A stretch of 19,998 bases of DNA, taken from Candidatus Pacearchaeota archaeon. Lineage in GTDB: Archaea > Nanoarchaeota > Nanoarchaeia > Pacearchaeales > GW2011-AR1. This document shows positions 7,070 through 13,217 of this stretch, in pieces. Every line of letters starts with the position of its first letter. The first letter of the stretch is position 1. The stretch covers positions 1 through 19,998 of the forward strand of contig NZAS01000156.1 in NCBI GenBank assembly GCA_002686195.1, written 5' to 3'. A program made the position numbers and the translations under genes. The notes beneath the pieces are model-generated. The model searched no databases. It saw only the letters and a list, made by a program, of their open reading frames with translations, and had not been told where the DNA came from.

Positions 7070-7352
7070 AGTTCATACCCTTAACCTGTTCAGCCCTTCT
7101 TGCCCTAATCTTCCCATATATCCATCCTATCAAAGCCCCAACAAGAAAATAAATAAAAAACATAAGAACATAACCTAATCCAGTAAAAATATAAGCAAGA
7201 GCCATATTAGTTATATCTAAATTCTCTATGAAAAACATTGGTAAATCTTCAAAAAAATCAAATAAATAAAAAAACCTAAATTGATAAACAATATACACAA
7301 CTAAAAGAACCACTCCACCCTTCAACCAATAAGGCCAATTTCTCCAACCCAT
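7056..7352 (-). CDS. Membrane protein, 98 aa
   Basis: Two transmembrane helices: residues 11-30 (KGGVVLLVVYIVYQF) and about 52-79 (LAYIFTGLGYVLMFFIYFLV, GALIGWIYG), with a very aromatic loop between (FRFFYLFDFFEDLPMFF). The C-terminus is basic (KIRARRAEQVKGMNYVRR). No family recognised. It lies 6 nt after the MinD-like gene, overlaps the HIT gene, and has a partial ribosome binding site (taggtt) inside the end of minD. Tight packing implies one operon, and a membrane partner for the MinD-like ATPase is a reasonable guess but not demonstrated. Confidence 0.75.
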   Translation of the reverse strand: MGWRNWPYWLKGGVVLLVVYIVYQFRFFYLFDFFEDLPMFFIENLDITNMALAYIFTGLGYVLMFFIYFLVGALIGWIYGKIRARRAEQVKGMNYVRR

Positions 7353-7358
7353 TTTAAC

Positions 7359-8171
7359 CTAATTCCAAGAAAACACTCCTCTATAAAAACTTTCCTTCAT
7401 CAACTGCCTATTAACATCTTCTCTCCTCATACTCTTAGGTGTAAACATCCTAAAGAACCGACGCTTCTCATCTTTCCCAAGCATCGCAGCACTCAACCTA
7501 TTTATCTCTTTAGAAAACTTGCTCTTCCGATTATAAACCGAAGTCGGTATCCTAGTAAACAAGGCCCTAACATTTTTCTTATCATCAGGAATTCTAGCAA
7601 CAACAGGAATTCCAACACTCTTTTCAATATCTTTCAAACCAATCTCATACAATTTATCCCTAGTCTTATTAACAATAATCCCTGAAATTGGCTTCCCTCT
7701 CTGTTCAGCCAACTTAGCAGCCCTAAGTGAAGTACTCAAGGTAGGATAATCTGGCGTCGTCACCACAAAAAGTGCATCAGACGCAAGCATTGTACTCAAA
7801 ATCTCCGCATTCAGCGACGGACTCGAGTCAATAATAATAAAATCATAATCTCCCTTAAGCCCTTTAATCTTATCCTTCAACTTAAAATAATTAAGTCTCC
7901 CATTCCAAACATAACTTCCAGGTATCACATCAACTCCAAACTTATTATGGACAGCACTTGACATCTTAGCCTTCCCATCAAGAACTTCATGAATTGTCCT
8001 CTTAGGTTTAACAATGTCCATGTGCAACCCAAGATTCGGAGCAGAATAATTCGCATCAATCAAAAGCACTTTCTTCCCATGATGATTATGCAAATCAGCA
8101 GCAAGAGAACTCGCAATCGTCGTCTTACCGACCCCTCCCTTTATTGAAACTATTCCAATTGTCTTAGCCAT
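7359..8171 (-). CDS. minD: MinD/ParA-family P-loop ATPase
   Basis: SIMIBI-class ATPase with the deviant Walker A KGGVGKTT at residues 11-18, switch-type residues in LIDANYSAPNLGLH, and Walker B DFIIIDSSPSLNAE. VVTTPDYPTLSTSLRAAKL and GIIVNKTRD match the MinD branch that cycles between dimer and monomer with ATP. At 270 residues the length is typical. The C-terminal tail is unusual, basic and aromatic (KRRFFRMFTPKSMRREDV, ESFYRGVFSWN), and could be a membrane or partner contact. The Shine-Dalgarno aggtga precedes ATG 8171; an upstream ATG four bases earlier is out of frame. It heads the operon with the membrane and HIT genes. Whether it positions division or other structures is unknown. Confidence 0.9.
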   Translation of the reverse strand: MAKTIGIVSIKGGVGKTTIASSLAADLHNHHGKKVLLIDANYSAPNLGLHMDIVKPKRTIHEVLDGKAKMSSAVHNKFGVDVIPGSYVWNGRLNYFKLKDKIKGLKGDYDFIIIDSSPSLNAEILSTMLASDALFVVTTPDYPTLSTSLRAAKLAEQRGKPISGIIVNKTRDKLYEIGLKDIEKSVGIPVVARIPDDKKNVRALFTRIPTSVYNRKSKFSKEINRLSAAMLGKDEKRRFFRMFTPKSMRREDVNRQLMKESFYRGVFSWN

Positions 8172-8217
8172 TCATATCACCTTAAACAAAGAAAACTCTT
8201 ATCCTTTAAAACCTTTT

Positions 8218-8655
8218 CTAATTCCTAGAATAAGTCCCAACCAACTCTGCCTGCCCAACAATATGCCCTTCCATCGCATCTAACAATTGTTGCTTCCCTG
8301 CACCTTCTCCAAGATTCAGCTCCTGACTTAAAGCATAAACCTTAAAGAAATAATTATGCTCTCCCGACGGTGGACAAGGCCCTCCATATCCAATATTTCC
8401 AAAGCCGTTTGTCCCTGAAATTCCTACCTGTTGTCCTCCAGCAATCTTCACACTTTCTGCAACGGGAACATTCCAAACAAGCCAATGTACAAAAGTCCCC
8501 CCCGGTGCATCAGGATCATCAACAATCAAAGCCATTGTCTTCGCCTCCCTGGGGATTTCCGAAATTTCAAGCCCAGGACTCATATTACTACCATCACACG
8601 TATACTCCGGAGGAATCGGCTCATCCTGCCCAAAAGCCTCAGATTTAATTTCCAT
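8218..8655 (-). CDS. PEBP-family protein (YbhB/YbcL type)
   Basis: Phosphatidylethanolamine-binding-protein-like protein of 145 residues, cytoplasmic. The ligand-pocket motifs are present: IVDDPDAPGGTFVHWLVWNVP, and GYGGPCPPSGEHNYFFKVYAL, with TCDGSNMSPGLEIS near the start. These match the bacterial/archaeal YbhB/YbcL branch. I prefer ATG 8655, giving MEIKSEAF, because the family normally starts just before this strand; an in-frame ATG at 8673 would add six residues (MWAFFR). Function of prokaryotic members is poorly known; inhibitor or small-anion-binding roles have been proposed. Single gene between ZIP and minD. Confidence 0.93.
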   Translation of the reverse strand: MEIKSEAFGQDEPIPPEYTCDGSNMSPGLEISEIPREAKTMALIVDDPDAPGGTFVHWLVWNVPVAESVKIAGGQQVGISGTNGFGNIGYGGPCPPSGEHNYFFKVYALSQELNLGEGAGKQQLLDAMEGHIVGQAELVGTYSRN

Positions 8656-8685
8656 TCTAAAAAAAGCCCACATAACTATTTATAA

Positions 8686-9450
8686 TTACTCAAGCAAAGT
8701 CAAAGCCCACATGACCCCAATCCCTAACAAGAACGCAATCAACTGCCCTAAGCCATGACTCAATTTAGTAGAATGTTTATGTAACTCAGGTATTAAGTCA
8801 CTTCCAGCAATATAAATAAAGCCCCCAGCCGCAATTGGAACTAAAATCATTTCAATATCGAAGACAACACTTCCAACTAAGAACACAACAACAGCCCCTA
8901 AAACAGCCAACAAAGCACTACCAAAATTCATTAACAAAGCCTTAGCCTTAGAAAATCCTCCATGAATCAAAACTCCGAAATCACCTATTTCCTGAGGAAT
9001 CTCGTGCAAAGCAACAGCAATCGTTGTAGCAATTCCTGCAGGAATCGACACTAAATAAGAAGCTGCAATAATCACCCCATCCAAGAAATTATGCAAACCA
9101 TCTCCAATCAAATTCATATAAGCAAACGGATGCACTTCCGCGTGCTTCTCATCTAAAACATCTCCATGACAATGATGCCAATGAATCACTTTTTCCAAAA
9201 CAAAAAATATAACTATCCCTAATAAAAAGTAAAGACTAATATTAATCCCAAAGCCATTTTCAGCAACAGCCTCTGGCAACAAGTGGATAAACGCATCTCC
9301 AAACAAAGCCCCAGCAGAAAAACTAATTAAATAAATCAAAGCCTTTCTCAATTTAGCAATTTGAATCCCAAGAGTAAACAGCCCAACTAAACTCACTAAG
9401 CTAACAATAATCACAGATACTAAACTATAAACAATTATTTCATTCACCAT
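8686..9450 (-). CDS. ZIP-family divalent metal transporter
   Basis: Integral membrane importer of zinc or related metals, about 8 helices in 254 residues. The metal-site helices are clear: HNFLDG (residues 120-125) and HEIPQEIGD (149-157), with His163 following. HLLPEAV at 56-62 is conserved too. A histidine-rich cytoplasmic loop, HWHHCHGD, lies at 90-97 where ZIP proteins usually carry metal-binding histidines. The order of elements resembles the ZupT/GufA-like ZIP subgroup. It is 31 nt upstream of the PEBP gene on the same strand, with no obvious functional link. Confidence 0.95.
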   Translation of the reverse strand: MVNEIIVYSLVSVIIVSLVSLVGLFTLGIQIAKLRKALIYLISFSAGALFGDAFIHLLPEAVAENGFGINISLYFLLGIVIFFVLEKVIHWHHCHGDVLDEKHAEVHPFAYMNLIGDGLHNFLDGVIIAASYLVSIPAGIATTIAVALHEIPQEIGDFGVLIHGGFSKAKALLMNFGSALLAVLGAVVVFLVGSVVFDIEMILVPIAAGGFIYIAGSDLIPELHKHSTKLSHGLGQLIAFLLGIGVMWALTLLE

Positions 9451-9480
9451 CGCATAAAAAGAAAAATTAACTATAAAAAC

Positions 9481-9948
9481 CTACTCACAATTCCTGCTCT
9501 CAATCTCCCCATCAGAATCAAAGTTATAAGTGCAAAATGTTCCAAATTCTGGAATTGTCTCTGAAAACTTAACATATTCCCCACCTTCAAATTCAAAAGC
9601 TACTCTCGTCTCCTTATCTGTTCCTAAATCTCTATCACAAATCTTAAGCTCTTTATCAGAATTAATAACAGTTACTTCATGGCAACATAGTTCAACAGTG
9701 TCCCCGTTCTTTAAAGTAAAACTCTCAACACCAGTAACTTCACCTACAGCAGATCCAAAAGGAGTTGGCGTGCCAACACCATGTCCCACATTACATGTTA
9801 GAGTTTCTGTTTCAACATCTTCTGCCCCAGATGTCTGAGTACCATCATCTCCATTAGAACTAAATAAAAAATATAATGCCCCTCCAACAACAGCTACAAC
9901 CAACAATATTACCACAAACGAAATCACACCAAATCCTCGTGCATTCAT
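9481..9948 (-). CDS. Membrane-anchored extracellular protein, 155 aa
   Basis: One N-terminal hydrophobic helix (about residues 8-29, VISFVVILLVVAVVGGALYF), then an acidic Ser/Gly/Asp linker and an exported domain with six cysteines (LTCNVGHG, ELCCHEV, KICDRD, TFCTYN, RNCE) that could form disulfides. The MNARGFG start resembles type IV pilin-like leaders, but the usual glutamate five residues into the mature protein is absent, so I do not call it a pilin. The family is not recognised. The gene lies between ZIP and a two-helix membrane protein, all on the minus strand. Confidence 0.7.
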   Translation of the reverse strand: MNARGFGVISFVVILLVVAVVGGALYFLFSSNGDDGTQTSGAEDVETETLTCNVGHGVGTPTPFGSAVGEVTGVESFTLKNGDTVELCCHEVTVINSDKELKICDRDLGTDKETRVAFEFEGGEYVKFSETIPEFGTFCTYNFDSDGEIESRNCE

Positions 9949-9978
9949 ACTAAACCTAAGAAATAATCCTTTTTAAAA

Positions 9979-10197
9979 CTAACCAACAGTAATAACTCCA
10001 AAAATCTCCAAAATACCAATAACAATAGTTGCAAGCCCTCCCAACCTAATAAGCCAAGTAGGTCCCTGCCTTCTCTTAAAATCAACGCCAACACTTCCCT
10101 TCCCAATCTTAGGCAAAAACGGAAGAGAATAAATAAAACCAGGAGCTAACAAAAGCAACAATCCAATTACAATCCCAAGTATTCCATAAATTCCCAT
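9979..10197 (-). CDS. Small two-helix membrane protein, 72 aa
   Basis: Helix one is about residues 3-24 (YGILGIVIGLLLLLAPGFIY) and helix two about 49-69 (LIRLGGLATIVIGILEIFGV), separated by a basic cytoplasmic-looking loop (KIGKGSVGVDFKRRQGPTW). Glycine spacing suggests close helix packing. Its start codon overlaps the last base of the GlyRS stop region (both at 10197), so it is translated from the GlyRS mRNA. No known family. Confidence 0.7.
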   Translation of the reverse strand: MGIYGILGIVIGLLLLLAPGFIYSLPFLPKIGKGSVGVDFKRRQGPTWLIRLGGLATIVIGILEIFGVITVG

Positions 10198-11969
10198 TAT
10201 TTCTTCCTCGTATCTACTTCTTTCCCAATATCATCAACAAGAACTTCACCTTTAATAAGTTTATCCAAAACATCTCTTAAGTCCCTTACCTTAACTCTAA
10301 CTTGCTTTTCACTATCGCGGTCCCTAATCGTCACATCATTCCCTTCCAAAGAATCATAATCAACTGTAACAGCAAAAGGCGTCCCAGCAGTCGCACTTCT
10401 TAAATACCTTCTCCCTATACTCCCAGAGCCATCATAAACAACAATAAAATCTCTCTCAAGCTCCAACTGAACATCTTTAGCAAGTTTCACAAGCTCTGGC
10501 TTTTTCATCAAAGGAAAAACAGAAACATCAATAGGTGCCATATGATAAGGAATTGCAAAAACAGTCTTCCCTTCTTCTTCTCCTTTCTTCTCATAAAACA
10601 AATCAATCAAAGCATAAGTCGGCCTATCAGTACCAAAAGCAATCTCTAAAACATGAGGCACAAAACTCTCACCATTTTCTCTTTGTGCTTCCAATTTTTC
10701 TCCAGAAGCCTTTCCATGCTGAGTCAAATCATAATCAGTCCTATCATGCACCCCACAAACCTCTGTCCAGCCATAATTATTCAACTGAATCTCAACATCC
10801 CACGCATCATCAGCATAAAACGCCTTTTCATCAGGATGATGCTGCCTCAACCTTATTTTCTCCTTAGGAATCCCAAAATTAATAAAATGCATATAAGCCA
10901 AGTAGATACACCAACCATAAGCCTGACTCTTAATCAACCCCTTCTTCAAAGCATCCTCAACACTAAATTCCTTCCTCTCATAATCTTTCTCCTGAGCTTT
11001 ATGATCCCAAAAAGGTAAATTTTCTTTCTTTATTTCCTCAAAGCCTTCCCAATTATTTTTCTCCTCAGGATCAACAAAAATCTGTCCTTCTGCTTGCGTA
11101 AATTCCCTCCCTCTCAAAACACTCTGCCTCGGACTTATTTCATTCCTATAAGCCTTCCCAATCTGAAAAACTCCAAAAGGCAATTTCTTCCTAAAGTAAT
11201 TATAAAAATTCAAATAAGGCAAATAAGTTACAGTAGCAGTCTCAGGTCTAAGAGAAGCCTCTTCTCCCGCAACTTCAGTCTTCATCATCAAACTCTGTGC
11301 CTCAATCTTCATTTCAAAGCCACCTTTACAACTCGGACACTTTATATCCTTCTCCTTAATAAAATCCAAAAGCTTTTTATCAGAAAACGCATCTGCAGCA
11401 ACATCAAACTTTTCCTCAATTAATTTATCAGCTCTAAAAACAGACTCGCAATTCTTGCATTTTATTATTCTATCTTTAAAAGTTTTCAAATGTCCGGAAG
11501 CTTCCCAAACATTGTCAGGCATAACAGTAGGTCCTTCAAGTTCCCTAAAACCGAAAGTATTGAAAACCCTCCTAACAGAATTCTCAACTTTATTCTTTAA
11601 CAACTTTCCTAAAGGTCCATAAGTATAAAATCCAGCCATCCCACCATAAATTTCTGGCTCAGGTCCCCAAATCAAACCACCTTCTCTAACAAAACTCAAA
11701 AACTCCTTTGTCTCACCAGTTTCAAACTCATCACTAGTTTTTTCACCCATAGATTCTTTCTTTTTCTTTTGTATTATTAAATCCTTCGCTTCGTCTGTGG
11801 ATACCTTTCTGTCTACCTTACTTTCAATTTCCCTAGCTTTCTTCTCAGCTTCCTTCAAATCCTTCCCCAAATAAGCAACGCTTTTTGACTTCACCTTCCC
11901 CTTCACCCTCTGACTCTTCCTCAAATAATAATATTCCCCTTTGCCAATTTTCTTCTTTACAATATACAT
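10197..11969 (-). CDS. glyS: Glycyl-tRNA synthetase, archaeal/eukaryotic type, with an added N-terminal domain
   Basis: Class II alpha2 enzyme charging tRNA-Gly. Motif 2 region: FQIGKAYRNEISPRQ followed by LRGREFTQAEGQIF. Motif 3: FGTDRPTYALIDL. Two CxxC pairs (CKNCESVF and CPSCKGGF) form the insert zinc site. The anticodon-binding domain is at the end (PIDVSVFPLMKK, YDGSGSIGRRYLRSATAGTPF). I take ATG 11969: it follows the ASCH stop by one base, while the upstream ATG at 11993 would overlap that gene by 23 nt. Residues 1-50 form an extra domain, MYIVKKKIGKGEYYYLRKSQ then VKGKVKSKSVAYLG and a Lys/Glu helix, unlike standard GlyRS and resembling the N-terminal module of IS4/IS1634-type transposases. 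Operon order is ASCH, GlyRS, small membrane protein. Confidence 0.96.
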   Translation of the reverse strand: MYIVKKKIGKGEYYYLRKSQRVKGKVKSKSVAYLGKDLKEAEKKAREIESKVDRKVSTDEAKDLIIQKKKKESMGEKTSDEFETGETKEFLSFVREGGLIWGPEPEIYGGMAGFYTYGPLGKLLKNKVENSVRRVFNTFGFRELEGPTVMPDNVWEASGHLKTFKDRIIKCKNCESVFRADKLIEEKFDVAADAFSDKKLLDFIKEKDIKCPSCKGGFEMKIEAQSLMMKTEVAGEEASLRPETATVTYLPYLNFYNYFRKKLPFGVFQIGKAYRNEISPRQSVLRGREFTQAEGQIFVDPEEKNNWEGFEEIKKENLPFWDHKAQEKDYERKEFSVEDALKKGLIKSQAYGWCIYLAYMHFINFGIPKEKIRLRQHHPDEKAFYADDAWDVEIQLNNYGWTEVCGVHDRTDYDLTQHGKASGEKLEAQRENGESFVPHVLEIAFGTDRPTYALIDLFYEKKGEEEGKTVFAIPYHMAPIDVSVFPLMKKPELVKLAKDVQLELERDFIVVYDGSGSIGRRYLRSATAGTPFAVTVDYDSLEGNDVTIRDRDSEKQVRVKVRDLRDVLDKLIKGEVLVDDIGKEVDTRKK

Positions 11970-11970
11970 T

Positions 11971-12330
11971 TTAATTAAACTCCCAAAACCCAAGCTTCCC
12001 TTTACAAGGAACTTCTTTCATCCTTTTAACATTTTCCAAAACAAATCCATAATTACCCCATTCCTGAGAAGCTAAATGCAACTCTTTATCTTTATTAAAC
12101 TCATCAACATCCTGATATTTCTTAACTCTTGTGATTTCCGCCTTTCCTACAATACATCCTAAAGGCAATTTATCAAATCCAAAAGCCTTCATAGCATTCT
12201 TATCAGGAATTTTAGAAGCATGTATTAAAAACTCTCCTCTAAATTTAGTATTCCACTTCCTCAGTTCTACCTTCTTCCTCCCAGAAACAACAAGTTCTGC
12301 ATATGGCTGCTTCAAAGACAATGCTTTCAT
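11971..12330 (-). CDS. ASCH-domain protein
   Basis: The 119-residue protein is a single ASCH domain, a PUA-like beta barrel thought to bind RNA. The start MKALSLKQPYAELVVSGRKK followed by VELRKW is the family hallmark; FRGEFLIHASK, LPLGCIVGKAEI and EWGNYGFVLENV are the other conserved strands. It is followed one base later by GlyRS, so the genes are probably coupled, which suggests a role near tRNA or translation, though this is only inferred. TATA-like ggtttataaata (12348-12360, minus sense) sits about 25 nt upstream of the ATG, consistent with a leaderless mRNA. Confidence 0.92.
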   Translation of the reverse strand: MKALSLKQPYAELVVSGRKKVELRKWNTKFRGEFLIHASKIPDKNAMKAFGFDKLPLGCIVGKAEITRVKKYQDVDEFNKDKELHLASQEWGNYGFVLENVKRMKEVPCKGKLGFWEFN

Positions 12331-12347
12331 ACATTACCCACTACAGT

Positions 12348-12361
12348 ATTATTTATAAACC
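12348..12361 (-). promoter_or_regulatory. TATA box of the ASCH-GlyRS operon
   Basis: Minus-strand ggtttataaata with a purine/G preceding it, about 25 nt before the ASCH start at 12330 and without a ribosome binding site downstream. Confidence 0.55.
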
Positions 12362-12402
12362 TTTCGATAGGTACTACAAAACAACAGAAAATAAGAAGAA
12401 AT

Positions 12403-12424
12403 AAAATTAAATAAAAAATAAAGG
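12403..12424 (-). terminator. T-rich terminator after the DUF5679 gene
   Basis: Read on the minus strand, the bases right after the stop at 12427 are T-dominated (ctttattttttatttaattt). Archaeal termination typically uses such T runs without a hairpin. Confidence 0.4.
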
Positions 12425-12426
12425 GC

Positions 12427-12576
12427 TTATTGAATTCCGCCCATTCGACACACAGTTGTGTCACAGTCAGGACACTTTCCCTTTGCAATCTTCGTTCCCT
12501 TCTTCGTCTTGCTCTCTTTAGGGTTCTGCATCTCAACCTTTTTCTTACATTTTACGCAATATCCTTGTGTTCCCAT
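12427..12576 (-). CDS. DUF5679 zinc-ribbon protein, 49 aa
   Basis: A short gene I found by translation from the ATG at 12576. The product begins MGTQGYCVKCKKKVEMQNP and contains KGKCPDCDTTVCRMG, i.e. CxxC pairs at 7/10 and 35/38 that would bind one zinc ion. Length, order and the GYCVKCKKKVEM opening match DUF5679, a family of tiny zinc ribbons of unknown function common in archaea. A strong Shine-Dalgarno (ggaggt) is 7 nt upstream and a TATA-like catttataag lies further up (about 12617-12628). It is on the same strand and downstream of the tRNA-Cys/Arg cluster. Confidence 0.9.
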   Translation of the reverse strand: MGTQGYCVKCKKKVEMQNPKESKTKKGTKIAKGKCPDCDTTVCRMGGIQ

Positions 12577-12597
12577 GAAAATACCTCCGTATTATTA

Positions 12598-12613
12598 GAA
12601 AACACACGTTTTC
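12598..12613. promoter_or_regulatory. Inverted repeat upstream of DUF5679, possible operator
   Basis: GAAAAC-ACAC-GTTTTC is a perfect 6-bp inverted repeat with a 4-nt spacer between the presumed TATA box and the ribosome binding site of the zinc-ribbon gene. Its place fits an operator or a short 5' leader hairpin. Confidence 0.4.
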
Positions 12614-12664
12614 GCGACTTATAAATGTATTTACACAGGAAAAACACATAAACTCTATCTAAGA

Positions 12665-12825
12665 AGCGCAGGGCATCTTTGCTCACCGTAGCGAGTCTCA
12701 GAGTTCCGAGGAGATTCGAGCAAGAGTGAGTCAAAGAAAAGAGCGCAGGGCAGGATTGGTTCAACACGTAAGTGTTGAAGCTCCAGCGGAATCTTTGATT
12801 CTGCTAGGACGTTCGAATCCTAGAA
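12665..12825 (-). repeat. Hairpin array with copies of the tRNA-Cys 3' end
   Basis: The sequence agcgcagggca is present at 12665 and 12742 and inside the tRNA-Cys 3' end at 12826; the last two share 16 nt. The spacers hold stems: TCTTTG-CTCAC...GTGAG-CAAAGA (from 12676), TTCAACAC-GTAA-GTGTTGAA (12760-12779), AGCGGAATC-TTT-GATTCTGCT (12785-12805, one G-U) and CTAGGA...TCCTAG (12804-12823). No reading frame or complete second tRNA is seen. Confidence 0.8.
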
Positions 12826-12898
12826 AGCGCAGGGCAGGATTCGAACCTGCGAATATCCGGGTTGCAGCCGAATGCGTTAACCACTTCGCCACCTGCGC
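12826..12898 (-). tRNA. tRNA-Cys (GCA)
   Basis: Read on the minus strand: acceptor GCGCAGG/CCTGCGC fully paired, discriminator U as expected for Cys, anticodon stem TTCGG/CCGGA, loop CTGCAAC with anticodon GCA, T arm GCAGG-TTCGAAT-CCTGC. Length 73, no intron. It lies downstream of tRNA-Arg on the same strand, about 98 nt apart, so both may be in one precursor. Both flanks carry extra copies of its ends (see the neighbouring repeat entries). Confidence 0.95.
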
Positions 12899-12993
12899 AT
12901 ACCTTACGTTGTGCAGGTACTGAGATGCTCTTGATCTCTCCACCTGCGCGTGTTCGCGTAGGCACTGAGACGTTCTAGTCTCTCAGCCTGCGC
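12899..12993 (-). repeat. Hairpin units with copies of the tRNA-Cys 5' end
   Basis: Between tRNA-Cys and tRNA-Arg, cctgcgc (the complement of the tRNA 5' strand) recurs at 12943-12949 and 12987-12993; the first is part of a 10-nt match, ccacctgcgc. Each copy pairs with a near-complement upstream (gtgcagg 12911-12917, gcgtagg 12956-12962, one G-U each) around an inner stem (GAGAT...ATCTC; GAGAC...GTCTC). The result is two stacked 7-bp plus 5-bp hairpins. Confidence 0.8.
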
Positions 12994-13032
12994 AAATGGC
13001 CCCGACAGGATTCGAACCTGCGACCTACTGCT

Positions 13033-13098
13033 TTCTCCTACTAATAAGACAGCATTTTCAAAACAGATGTCCAATTTCTCTCTAACGAGAGATCGCCT
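13033..13098 (-). other. tRNA-Arg intron containing a hairpin and a repeat copy
   Basis: The intron consists of a TCTCTC-GTTA-GAGAGA stem (about 13077-13093) and, directly next to it, a full copy of the dispersed 34-nt repeat in antisense relative to the tRNA. Without these two pieces hardly more than the splice-site bases would remain. Confidence 0.75.
13043..13076 (+). repeat. Dispersed hairpin repeat, copy 4 (in tRNA-Arg intron)
   Basis: AATAAGACA, a 16-nt loop, TGTCCAATT. It has the conserved outer ends and length of the other copies but a shorter central stem (GACA/TGTC). It is plus-oriented like all the others, so it is antisense to the tRNA. Confidence 0.8.
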
Positions 13099-13129
13099 TA
13101 GAAGGCAGTCGCTCTATCCAGGCTGAGCT

Positions 13130-13192
13130 ACGGAGCCATAAACTTTCTCCAAGGAAAGTTTTGGCCGCCGGGAACTTTCGTTCACGGAGCCA
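13130..13192 (-). repeat. Duplicated tRNA-Arg 5' end with hairpins
   Basis: acggagcca occurs at 13130-13138 (tRNA 5' end) and again at 13184-13192, 54 nt upstream in transcription sense. The spacer holds the stem AAACTTTC...GAAAGTTT (about 13139-13161) and GAAC-TTTC-GTTC (about 13172-13183). Confidence 0.75.
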
Positions 13193-13217
13193 CAATTAAT
13201 CAACTAAAATGATATTT

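Larger units (their letters stand above)
12997..13137 (-). tRNA. tRNA-Arg (UCU), intron-containing
   Basis: On the minus strand: acceptor GGCTCCG/CGGGGCC with one U-G pair, discriminator A, D stem GCTC/GAGC, anticodon stem ACTGC/GCAGT, T arm GCAGG-TTCGAAT-CCTGT (last pair G-U). The anticodon TCT is at 13102-13100. The intron is about 13033-13098 (66 nt). Anticodon-loop CTTCT can pair with intron AGGAG, leaving 3-nt bulges AAG and AAA: the same relaxed bulge-helix-bulge layout as in the CAU tRNA at 6505. This should be cut by EndA. Confidence 0.92.

Noticed and set aside
9481..9948. Type IV pilin
   Set aside because: The hydrophobic N-terminus fits loosely, but the conserved glutamate of the mature pilin is missing.
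12761..12943. A 60-residue reading frame across tRNA-Cys
   Set aside because: It is entirely made of tRNA and hairpin sequence; the tRNA explains the region fully.
12665..12993. Additional tRNA genes or a CRISPR array in the tRNA-Cys flanks
   Set aside because: The repeated units lack D and anticodon arms with a readable anticodon, so they are not tRNAs. Repeats are 7-16 nt tRNA-terminal copies with hairpin spacers, unlike CRISPR repeats and unique spacers.
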